Below are positions 30,039-40,300 of a stretch of DNA of 43,246 nucleotides, piece after piece. Each line of letters begins with the position of its first letter. The stretch's first letter is position 1. Both the position numbers and the translations under genes were made by a program. The notes under the pieces were generated by a model. It was not told the origin of the DNA, made no database searches, and was given only the letters and a program-made list of their open reading frames with translations. The DNA is from Ectocarpus siliculosus (taxonomy: Eukaryota > Sar > Phaeophyceae > Ectocarpales > Ectocarpaceae): assembly GCA_000310025.1 (NCBI GenBank), contig FN649759.1:319390-362635 (forward strand), read 5' to 3'.

Positions 30039-32608
30039 CTACAGCTGCCCCAAAAAATTCAAACGGTTGTCGCAAAGATGCCTCCAAGATCACACGTCCA
30101 GCTTATTCGGACCCCGAATAACTTCTGTATGCCACATCACCACCAATCGCGCCCGCGACGCTGAAGGAATAGGTAAAAACCAACCAAAGAGGTTTCTGCT
30201 GCTGTGCTCACCTTTCGAAATGCCACGCATGATCCAGGTCGGCAGATCTCCCTATACCTATGCACCTTCATACAGAAGCGCATCGCTCGCCTGACCTCCG
30301 AGGCCGCCAGCCACGGGCGCTCCGCGGAATCGACCGTCGCCCCCCCTCCTGCCGCCCCACGGGCTGAAGATTCCGTTGCTCCCCCATCCGCTAACCTCAC
30401 CAACGGTGGCGGAGGCGGTGGTAGTGGCGGCGGTAGTAGCGGTGACCGGCAACCAGAAACGAGGCCAGGAGTGGCTCTTACCGCAGAGGCAGCAGCACTC
30501 GCGGAATAAGTCGTCGGCGGTGGCCCCTGCGGCAGTCTTCGGAACAGTCCCGACGTCCTCGGCAGCGGGGACGGGGGCGGCAGGGGCAACCAACCACCCC
30601 CCACGCTGCCGCCGCCGCCGCTGCTGCCTCTCCCAGCCACCGGCCTGTCGGCAGCGTGGGAGGAGTAGAAGTCGGCTTCCAGGGTGTCGCACGCTCGGCT
30701 TCCCAGCGCGGAGGAAAGGGTCACGTTCAGTCGACGGCACCTCGCGTACTCCTGGGGAACAGTTAGTGAAGGCACAAAACGTCAAGGACCCGGACGTGGG
30801 ACCGCACACGGGGCAGAAGTAGGGGGGGCTCGTTCGGTTCTTCTCGTAATATTTTAGGCCCTTGGCGACACGCTTGTTTCGGCGCGAGATGCCGATTGCA
30901 CCAGCAATACAGACAGCACGAATTACCAGCCCTCTGCACGTCTCAGTCCCTTCTACCTCCGTCCGGTATTACTTCAAAGGCAGAAACGCTGACCAAAGCA
31001 AAGCGTTGCGACAGTTTGAGCCCGGGTGGTACGTGGTGTGGTGTCTCAGGAAGAAAAAACAGAGCGCGGGCTTACCTCATCGCACACCATGTGCTCTGCC
31101 ACGGACATGTACGAGTCCTCTGCAGCCTGCCTTGCGTGCCGCTGCAACGTGCCGACCCACGCCACTTGCTTCGCTCGGCTCTCCGCTCGAAACTTCAAAT
31201 CAAAAGCGTCAACGGGGCACGACAGGGGCGGAACACTTGTTGACATCTCCCAGAGGTGAAAACTTCAACCACGTTATTGCAATTTTATCAACTCGCGCTG
31301 CGCATTGTCGAAGAAAGTTCGACAACAACGACAACACCAACAACAACAACAACAACATCAGCAACGATGCCAACAAAAGCGAAGGCAACAGCGATCTCAC
31401 CGTGTGGACCCGGTTCTGCGAGTGCAGCTCGAAGCAGTGGCTGGGCGCCTGCCCGTTCGAGAGGGGAAAGCGAGAGGGCGCGAGGGATAACAGAGCGGAC
31501 ACGTCGGGGCAGCAGTGAGCGACCGGAGCATGGCACAGCACCGTGCAGACACCGACAGGGACGCGTCGCTGCGGGCGGGAAGAAACCTAATCCAAAGCAG
31601 TGTCGCCAAAGCGGAATCAAACCATTTAGACAGAATCAGCGCTGATAAGTCTGATGGTTTGACTTTCGGCTTCTATAGGATGCACTTTGATTCTCTACGA
31701 AAACAACCCCGAGAGGTGGCAGCAACCCAGCCTGCGATACGGCGTGAGGGCGCGGTAGTCCCACAGCGGTGGAGGGTAAGTACCGGCTTGGCTGACCCTT
31801 TTGGGGGAATCTCGTGATGGAGACACAACAAGGTTGTACCCACGAGGGTAAAGGTATGCGTTGTTATTAAGCACAAGGATTACCGTGGGACGATTAACTG
31901 CGCGAGCGACGCAAGGCACCAGGGCCAAGGAGAAGCTGTGGCTGCGCCCGCCCCCCCTCCGCCTTCCCGACTGCTCGCTCTTGCTGCGGAGGAGCCACAA
32001 CCGGTCATCCTGGCACGCAGGGAGCGAAGGCCAATGAGGGAACATGATATGAGAGACAACAGGTCTGCTGGGAAAATCGTTTTTGAGCTTTCGAGACGGC
32101 CAGGACAGGGGAGCGATGCGCACGTCAGGGAGCATGCCCATGGGACTCCTGTCGATGAACCAGGGCCCAGCACGTGCTTGTGTTACGGGGTGCCAACGGT
32201 GCGGGGCCACGCAGTATCCAATGCAACATTGAACCACAAACTCAAGAGCGCCAACGTGTTGTCGGGAAAAAAAATCTCCGCAGCACTGAATTGTTAATAA
32301 ATCACCAGGGACATGCCTGTGACTCCCGTTTCAAGCCCTTTACACATGGGGACGGCGACCGTTCCAAAGTATCTCCCACAATATCACGAGCTAGAAGCCC
32401 GTCTGCGTATCCATCCCTCTCTCCTCTCACCGCCAGAATGCACCATCGTCGTCGCCACAGGTTGGGGTCACTCCTGCTCTTCTTCTGGAGGTACCCGCAG
32501 TAGTGCCCCTGTCCGAGTCCCCGCAGGTCTATCCAGCCGGCCCTTCTCTCGTCCTCCGAGGTGTCTGAACCCGACACCTGCTGCAAGAACAGAGTGTTGC
32601 CGATATTG

Positions 32609-32644
<36 letters not shown>

Positions 32645-35600
32645 ATGGTGGTAGTTGTTACTGGTGTTGCTGGTGGTTGTGGTTCTTCGAGTTATGTTCA
32701 TGTTGCTCTGTGTCTTTGTGACAACACAGGCCATCCAACATGGAGAAAGAACCCACCTCCGGTCATCACCAGTGTGTGCAACAACCGACGGAACCGTGCT
32801 CTTCGCACCAAACACGACGGGATATATAAAAAACGCCGCATTTCATTTATTTTATGCTTCACAAATGCGTCAGGGCTACGGTCGACAACAGTTTTTCCTT
32901 TCGCCGTCGTCCCTCCTAACCTAACGGCCAGTCAGGTCCATCCCGCTGCTCTATTCGAGGCAAAGCTGGACTTGCTCATAAGCCGTGTGATTACGAATGC
33001 TAAACAAACAAAAAAAAACTCACCTCCACCTGAAGCTCATCGGGGTCGAGCGCCGGCGCTGTCCGCTCTCTGTAAATCCAGCGCGATCTCCACATCAAAC
33101 CAGCTTGCGCCGCCCTGCCACTGCGGGCACCCGCTCCGCCACCCTCCTCTCCCCCCTCCCCCCGCCGGATGCCTCCATTGCCGCGCGAAACCCCAAGCTT
33201 TCCCGCCGTCTCCTCCTCGTCCACACGCCTGACGCCGCCGCCGCCGTTGTCGATTGTTCCTTGCGCCCGGAGGGCAGCGTCGATATCAGCAGCACCGCCG
33301 GCAGCGGGGCTGGCAGCCGTCGTCCTCGTCGAAAAGCTGTCGGTCCTACCTCGGTCTGGGCCATCAGTATCGCCTCTGGCGCCGCGATCGTGGCTGTTTG
33401 CTGGATTTTGCGGCCTCCCCGCACTATTTGGCTCGGGAAGGCCCAATCGCACCTCCCCAAGGCGCTCTTCCGACCGAAAGGTATGGAGGATATGTCTAAT
33501 GCTGCTTTGGTGCTCTTCTTCCCCTCTCCTGGAAAGTAGTGTCACAGACGGGGAGTTCTAGTAAGCGTTTTGGGGGGGGTTCAACAACCGAAACTGACCC
33601 AATGGCGCTCACCAATGGAAAGCACGGGAGGCGCGGGAGGGGGGGGTACTCATACCCGTGCATGCCGTAATCGTGAGGGGGGGGGTAGGGGTCGCAAAAG
33701 AACACGTCCCCTCTTACCTCCTTCTCCTCCCATCGTGCCGCCGCTCACGCTCGTCCCTACCACCACCAGCGGTGTAGCCTGCAGAGTAGTTGTCAACCTC
33801 GTCGCCCCCCACCGTCGCGCCGCGGTCAGCAACCCCCGCTGAATGTCTGTGGCCAGGTCCAGTGCTCCCGCCGCCCGTGTCGCTCAAAGACGACACGTTC
33901 CTCGCTGGGCGGGCGTAGATGGCGATAAGGACGTACTCGTTCTGCTCAGCTGGCAACTGCCGGAGCTTCTCTCCGATCTTGCGGCAAACCTTGGAGCAGA
34001 GAAAAAGAGGTCAATAGCAGCAATGAACATGGTTGGGGGGGGCGGGGGGATGTACTCATAGTCGTGCATGCCGTAGTTGTTAGACCATTGACCTCGCATC
34101 CCTACAAAGCCGGGACGGAGCACGCCGGGTTCTCACTGGACCAGGCTCTCGCACCACCAAGCGCGAAGCGCCGTGAGGTATTCGGCGAGTCGCATGAAGG
34201 GTGAGCTGCATTCTGCTAAGGGTGTTCGGCATCTTGTGCTTACTTCCTTGCGTACGGATGACAGCTGCGTATGACCTAATGTATTTTCTGGTGCTTTCAC
34301 GTCCAGAGACAGTTATAAGCACTGTGTAACTGCTTCGAGGATGCTTTACCATTTCAACACAACGTGGTGTGATCATCCCCCCTGCGCGGAGTGAGGGAAG
34401 TCGACCCCGCACAACATGGTCTACTCGACCACCACTTATGGTTCCCGCAAAAAAAAAAACAAGACGTGAAAAAAAAAAAACGGTAACCTGCGTTGCCGAG
34501 TTCACGAAGTGAATTGGCTTATTTTACAACGTCCTTGCCAAGTGACGAAAACCCAATCCCGATGGCAAACACCGGGGGGGGGCGTACTCCTATGTTTTGC
34601 ATGCCATAGCGGTTAGACCATTGACCACGCGTCCTCGAGAGGACGGAGCATTGTTCCCACAGGATCGATCACCGATGGCCAATCGTTCCTTCCTACTTTG
34701 CCAAAGGCGGCTCAAAAATGTCTTCCCTAGTCTGTCTATCCTAACGATATCCCTTCCCGCCTTTTCATACCACTTCCTACTCCCCAGTACAGCTACCGTC
34801 CTCTCCTCTCTATTCCATGCCTCAAACATCTCCCTGTACGTCCCTTGTATTTTTCCCAGCTCAGTCATGTACACTTCCCTCTCCTCTTCGTACCACGGAC
34901 ATTCCGCGACTACATGAACACGGTCTTCGCATTCGAAGCCGCAATGACATTTGAACTTGTCGTCTTCGTCGTCTACCGTCCTATGTCTTCGTCGACGTTC
35001 TCGAAGGCCTATGTTCCCGGTCCTGAATTTGACCTTAAGCTTTGTCCCTGCATCCATTGGTCCATGTAGGTAATCCTTGAACCCTATTCCTTCTTTCAAC
35101 ATTCCGTACACTTCTAGACCCTCCTTATCCTTGGTTTCTTTCCTTACATTCTGTTCTTCTCTCTCGGCACAAGCAACAGATATCTTCTCCTTGAACCCCT
35201 GTAGACCCTCCGTTTCCAGCGTTTCATCTTCGTCGATGTCTAACCCCTTCCATACGTCCTCTACAACCTTGACCCATTCCGTCGGTTGTCTACCCCTATT
35301 TTTGTTTGCCCACTTCGCTTCCCATACTATTCTCGGCAACCTCTCCTCTCCCATCCCGCACATGCGATACTGCCATGTCAGCTTCCTTGCGTCTCTTCCC
35401 GACCGTAGGGATCTGGATCCCCAATTCTGCCCTTACGGCTGCATTACTTGTGCGCTTGGAGCATCCTAGGATGAACACCGGGGGGGGGCGGCTTGTTTTA
35501 CAACGTCGTTGCCAAGCGACGAAAACCCAACCCCGATGGCCAACACCGGGGGCTGACATGGTTGGGGAGGGCTAAAACTTGTTCGTAGCATTGTCACCAA

Positions 35601-36379
35601 AAACGCGAATCTGTAGGCATCCACCAATTTCATACGTGCCAAACTAACAGCAGTAGGGCAAGGGGGCTAGGACAAGGTTCATAAGGCCTGCAGTGTCTCT
35701 CCGTGATCACACAGCGCAGACCTTACAACAAGCGCCGCCGCTACGCCGGATTTCATTTGCCGGGTATGTGATAGCGCTATGCACTAGGGGCGTGTACGCT
35801 GGATCATCGGCTACTGTAACGTGCGAAACATCTGCGCGAGGCAACTGCACCGCTCACCTGCCCAGCAGTCGTCGAAGGGAACACCCTCATGTGCAGGAAA
35901 GACGCGTGCGCCCCAGAGATGAGTACCCTGATCACCACACCCTCCGACGGAGCTGCCACCGGCAACGGAGGTGACAAATTCTCCTTCGCCGCCGCCGCCG
36001 TTACGCCGGAACCTTCTCTTGGCCTTGCCGCCAGTGCGGCAGTCTCGTCGCCTATCAAATCGCCATCTATGCTCTTTTCTCGGCTGTCACCGTTGGTGCT
36101 GTCGCCACCGCCGCCGCCGCCGCTGGATGTCCCGCTACTGCTCCGGATACCAACACTTCGTTGGTCCGTTGAAGAAGGTGCGGGAGATGCTTCTGCTTCG
36201 ACACTACTGCTACTGCTCTGTCTAAAACCGTTCCTGCTGCCAGCCGCAAGTGGTGGAGGGTGCCGCTGTCGGCCATCCCTTGCCGCCCAAGGTGAAGCCG
36301 CCGCCGCCGATTCCGGATGGTGCGAGCTGCTGCCGCTGCTCGTGGCCGTTGCGGTCGTCGTGAGGCCCATGCTGGCGGC
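28595..36379 (-). CDS. RA-domain and PH-domain protein, 10 visible exons
   Basis: Exons: 36379-35858, 33989-33718, 33528-33024, 32580-32431, 32009-31884, 31448-31401, 31192-31076, 30751-30212, 30038-29958 (weak), 29512-28595. All phases agree; the sum is 1,093 codons, ending in TAG at 28597-28595. Exons 1-2 encode a Ras-association (ubiquitin-like) fold, exons 4-7 a complete PH domain, and the rest is low-complexity or helical. RA followed by PH is the core of the MRL (RIAM/lamellipodin) and Grb7 families, adaptors that bind activated small GTPases and membrane phosphoinositides. A similar signalling-adaptor role at the membrane is inferred. The ATG four codons into exon 1 (36370) could be the start, but an upstream exon is equally possible. 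The intron after exon 1 (about 1.9 kb) holds LINE debris. Confidence 0.65.
30212..30751 (-). CDS. Exon 8: linker after PH
   Basis: 180 codons, acceptor CTGTTCCCCAG, donor GTGAGC, phase 0. It starts EYARCRRLNVTLSSALGSRA and DTLEADFYSSH, continues through Gly- and Pro-rich tracts, and ends with a basic helical segment, ASEVRRAMRFCMKVHRYREI. A GTAAGA inside the frame (about 30470) could allow an alternative internal splice. Confidence 0.65.
31076..32580 (-). CDS. Exons 4-7: PH domain
   Basis: Exon 4 ends HYCGYLQKKS and LWRRRWCILA; exon 5 starts DDRLWLLRSK; exon 6 has CFELHSQNRVHT; exon 7 has ESRAKQVAWVGTLQRHARQ. In order these are PH strands 1-3 (GYLxKK...W.RRWCIL...RLWL), strands 5-7 and the C-terminal helix with its invariant Trp. 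The basic residues in the first loop (KKSRS, RRR) suit phosphoinositide binding. All four introns are phase 0. The 42-residue exon 5 carries an Arg/Gly-rich loop insertion. Confidence 0.8.
32601..32646. repeat. GTT/GCT trinucleotide microsatellite
   Basis: (GTT)n(GCT)n immediately upstream (minus-strand sense) of PH exon 4, inside the intron. A (GTT)/(CAA)-type tract is also present at 31320-31366 in the intron between PH exons 6 and 7. Confidence 0.85.
33024..33528 (-). CDS. Exon 3: linker
   Basis: Acceptor ACTACTTTCCAG, donor GTGAGTTT; 168 codons plus one base. EEHQSSIRHILHTFRSEERL is helical. The remainder is Gly/Arg/Ala/Asp-rich and ends RTAPALDPDELQVE. The frame runs directly into exon 4 in phase 0. 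Confidence 0.65.
33637..33678 (-). repeat. Short fragment of the G-run repeat family
   Basis: GGGGGGTACTCATACCCGTG followed by CATGCCGTAATCGTG is a truncated copy of the 3' end seen at 1347 and 34035. It lies in the intron between exons 2 and 3 of the RA-PH gene. Confidence 0.65.
33718..36379 (-). CDS. Exons 1-2 of the RA-PH gene: Ser-rich N-terminus and RA domain
   Basis: Exon 1 (36379-35858) is Ser/Gly/Ala-rich until GVVIRVLISGAHASFLHMRV, then FPSTTAGQ at a GTGAGC donor. Exon 2 (33989-33718, acceptor CTGCTCCAAG) continues VCRKIGEKLRQLPAEQNEYV, then LIAIYARP. The two beta strands, the TTA motif that opens the main helix, and the helix-to-YVLIAIY strand follow the RA/RBD beta-grasp order. 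The intron splits the domain at the helix start. A Gly-rich tail ends exon 2 in phase 2, which exon 3 completes. Confidence 0.6.
34035..34573 (-). repeat. Dispersed G-run-ended repeat, copy B
   Basis: Matches 1347-1893 in the same order and orientation, including the 67-bp unit (34516-34573) and the A-tracts at about 34449 and 34471. A 141-codon minus-strand frame crosses it. The corresponding frame in copy A is interrupted, so current coding is unlikely. Confidence 0.75.
34576..35476 (-). pseudogene. 5'-truncated LINE: C-terminal end of reverse transcriptase ORF
   Basis: A minus-strand frame from about 35430 to the stop at 34590 encodes the region after the reverse transcriptase core of a non-LTR retrotransposon. 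It includes LKVKFRTGNIGLRERRRRHR and CHCGFECEDRVHVVAECP, the Cys/His cluster found near the end of many LINE ORF2 proteins. A single-base frameshift at about 35425 separates it from LGCSKRTSNAAVRAELGIQ upstream. The element is cut off at about 35476 and ends in a C-run (G-run on the plus strand, 34574-34583). It is a dead copy lying in an intron of the RA-PH gene. Confidence 0.75.
35478..35552 (-). repeat. Single 67-bp unit with G-run
   Basis: One more copy of the short unit described at 1828-2033, abutting the truncated 5' edge of the LINE fragment; the two share an ACACCGGGGG junction. Confidence 0.7.
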
Positions 36380-37328
36380 CTGCCGAGAACAAAGGGGGGT
36401 TTTCCGGGAAATGCACGAAAAACAATATTTTTAAGGATACACAGACACACAAAAGATGTAAACGTAGTGGGTTGTACGCGAATCTCGCCGCAACGTGTGT
36501 CAACATCGTGCGGTGTCACACGTTGCCGAGCCGGTGCCTGCCTTATCCAGGTGCTGTTACGTCCTCGGCAAGCGGACGCTCGCGAGAAAAAATAGGTAAA
36601 TGCTGCAGGAAGAGGGCGCGAAGCACCAGCAGAAGGCGCAGTGCGCCAAGAATTTCTAAGGCCCGGCTTGTCTAGCTTTGCATTCAACCTTGTCACTGTT
36701 ATCTTTTCGAGGGTCCGGACGGTGTGTGTGTATGTGTGTGTGTACAAGTGTGTGATTGCCATATTATGCAAAGCGATGCTGCCGGGGGCCTGGGCCTTGT
36801 TGGGACAAGACTTCCAGCAGGCAAGCCGACTGTGGGGTATATAGCAGGCATACGTCGTGCCCGCACGCATGCACGCTCCTTTGATGCACTGCTAGGGGGA
36901 GAGGGAAGCAGGGCTCACGCACCTCTGGTGTTCCATACACATCATCAACAGCTGCAAGTGGGAGGGAGCACTTTGCCAAGACTCATATGCGGCGCAACTG
37001 ATATCTACGTTTGCAACTAACAGCTAAACTTGAACACGAGAATGTGGTGACAAGGTCACAACGTCGGGTTGCCTAAATCCAACAAAAACTCTTAGCACAA
37101 GTAGAGGACGAGGCCCACCTTTTCCCATTCATACATCGTGCCCCTCGGCAGCGGGCAGGCAGGGATGACCGTGTGCACGTGCACGCTGCGTGCTGCGTGC
37201 TGGTGGCCCCGCAAAATCATTACTCTGCGTGAGGTCCCCTCGGTGTCGAGCACGCGAGGTGATCAGGTGCCAGAGGGCACCGGCCAGGATAGGCAGCAGT
37301 GCCACCGCCTTCCGTGGCTCCTTGCCGG
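36380..37328. promoter_or_regulatory. Divergent intergenic region
   Basis: About 950 bp lies between the first visible exon of the minus-strand RA-PH gene and the start codon of the plus-strand coiled-coil gene. It contains a GT microsatellite (36721-36756). If both starts are right, it holds both promoters. No TATA box was confidently placed. Confidence 0.3.
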
Positions 37329-40300
37329 ATGTCCGACATCCAGAGCTCGCTGCGGCGTCTCCAAGAATCCATCCGCGGCTTGTCGGACGCGAGTGCTCTT
37401 GTCGGCGCGACGGAAGCCATCAGCGTGCACTCGCAAGAGAGAGGAAACGGCGATATCTATGACGACGGCGGCGGCGGAATAACGTCGCCGGTTGTTGCCG
37501 GTAGTAGTACGAGGAGCAGCAGCAGCAGCACTCGCCGATCACGACCGGCATCTTCCACTTCCAAGAGCAGTTCCACTGACAAGTACCACCAGCACCAACA
37601 TCGTCAGCACTTCGATGGCGACGATGATGGGGACGCCAGATCTTCGCATAGCGGTCTGCCGGCGAAGCGGCAGGAGGAGGGCGAGCCCGCTGTCTCCTTT
37701 CTGTCTTCCATACCGCGGGATCTGAGAGAGTCGGCAGAGGTGGGGAAAAGGGTAGAGAGCGGCGGCGGGCTAGATACACAGTAGGGTTTGCTTTCGTGGC
37801 GGTGGTGCTACTTGTTGTACCGCTTGGATGGCACGGGCATGATGAATTTAAGATCTCCGTTTGCCGGTACATTGTCTACCGCAGTCCTCGAGTGTCGCAA
37901 CACATCGCCGGCCTGTTCACAAAGATACGGAGAACGACCTGGCGCGCATTCGTGTAATACATGTACACCGAAATATGTCTGCAAAGCGAATTAAACGGAA
38001 ACATTAAAGCACACCAACCAACCCCCAACTGTGGTTGGGGTGGGGTTAGAGTCGTCGACGGGGTGGTTATACAGCAGTATGGCAATGATAAAGTAATGAG
38101 CAGGGTGCAAACTCGGGGCCAGTTTATTTGAGTGTACCTTTTTAGAGTAAGTTAACCTGTGACCACGGGAATCGACCGCGTCGAGTGTTGGATCAGTACG
38201 GACATACGAAGGTACTGGGTAGAGAGAGATCGGAACGGTTTTTAATGTGAAGACAACAACAACAACAACACCAACAAACCCGCCGCAAGTCCGTCCGCAT
38301 GTCTAGACTACATACCTCCACAGAGAATGAAACAGTGTGCAGGCACGTTTGAGACTTGTGCATGCACTCAGCAAGCAGATATACATAAGCCCACCGATGG
38401 GGAACCCATTTTGTTTTTTCATCGATTCGGCTCCACGAATGCGTCCCTCCTGGATAATTCTTGTTGTGCTTGCATGACCCAAAAATGCTAGACCCCCCCC
38501 CAAATCCCCCAAAAAGAAACAAACAATTGAAACGTATGGAAAAAACACGCATGTACAAACTACATTCTAGATGTACTGTACATGTCAAACCCTCACGGAG
38601 GCCCAGTGGGGTAGACTAGTTGCCATGCACGTGGGTTTCTCTCCGTCCACTCCTCTCAATTATTGCCGGACGTTAGCGATTGATGATTGTGCACGAGGAA
38701 TAGAAAGTCGAGAGAACGGCCGCAAAAAAGAGGTCACCCGTTTGCATCCTGTACCGGAGAGCTACTTATACCGTGATACTGTATTACGGGCCCCCTATTT
38801 TCGACAACCGTTGGTGTGCCATACCCACCAAAGTGTTGGATCAATATCATTTCCGCCCGACACTCGTGCTCTGCGGATCCTGCAAAAAGTGCCGCAATGG
38901 CTTTCAAATAGACCGAAGTAAGCCCATATCCAGCCGATTTTCTCCCACTCACTAGGGTAAAGGCTTGAATACATCCCCTTCTACTGTGGGTATGTCTCGA
39001 ACGGGTACACAGTTTTCTATTTAGCGAATGTATATTTCCTATTAAACCTTTTGAATTTTCAGGCGTTCTGACTGATCATTGATTGATCATTTGCAAATGC
39101 TGGTGTAGCGGCAAGTCGTGGAGTTGCCGCCCTGCAGCCCTTCGCGCCGTGTGTTGGCAAGCAAGTCCATAGGTAGGTGTGTCTAGATTATTAGCACCCG
39201 CAATAACCGGCTGACCAATGAAGAGACGTCAGTGACAGCGATTAATATCAAGGTCTCGGGAATGGGGCAATCATTGCCAAATCATGAATCTCTCAACGTA
39301 TGTACATGAACACATACATATATATATGTATGTGTTCTTTCGCAGCACCACACATACACTCGCCCGAACGTAGGAAGCCACTGCTGCAAAGAGCAGAGGG
39401 CAGCAAAAGGGAGGGTATTGCAAGCCCTGCCGAAGCCCAGATATCGAGGATGTCGTGGTTGCTGCATCTCCCAACAATTTGAAAATCGTTCCCAAGATCC
39501 AGCAGTCATTGCGTCAGCAGCCACAACGAACGCTACAACAACACTACTACTACTGCTGTAGACGAGTAACACATATCAGCAACACATCCACACTCGTCGC
39601 GCCACACATACCCTCGCCCGAACCTAGGAAACCACGAGGTACAGGTGTGTGCTGGTGGATGTGCTTGTTGTTTGAAAAACACAGGAGCTCTAGAGAGCTG
39701 GCAGGGCACATTTCGGGGGGGGACAGAGAACAGAGAAGTACAGAAAGTACAAATACCAGCTATGGGTCTTCACTGATCATTTTGCCCTCTCTGGACTGAT
39801 CATTTACAATATACCGAAAATAGACTAGTTGAGGCAGCTAGACAACTGATCATTTCAAAGTCTACACAGCTAACCTGCCCTACTGACCGCAGCGCGACCA
39901 CCCATTAACCCTTCTACGACCCTGTATGTGGCCACCACCCTGTCGCCGGCTTCCCTCATGGCCTACAGGTGGAGATAGCTGTTGCGTGTGCAGAAGTACA
40001 CTGGTGTCTTTCTCTGCACTTCTCTCCGCTCGCTCTCGCTCTCATTTTTTTTTTGGCGCAAAAAAAAATCTGACAGTCCAGTCTAGACCCAAAGGGGTTA
40101 ATGCCGGCTACACACCCCCTGCTGTTTTGACTGTACAAATTTTCTGCTAGCCTGTGCTTTCCTCATACCATTATGACACTCCGCCCTTTCCCCAAATGCA
40201 AACATCGCACCTCCAGGTTATTTTCCACGGTTCATGCACACCTGACTGCGCGAAAGATAACGGCCACCTCTACTTACGGCGGTAGTTTACAGTCAGCCCC

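Noticed and set aside
34080-34505. 141-codon minus-strand frame in repeat copy B as a gene
   Set aside because: The homologous copy at 1400-1830 is not open in the same frame, so there is no sign of conserved coding.
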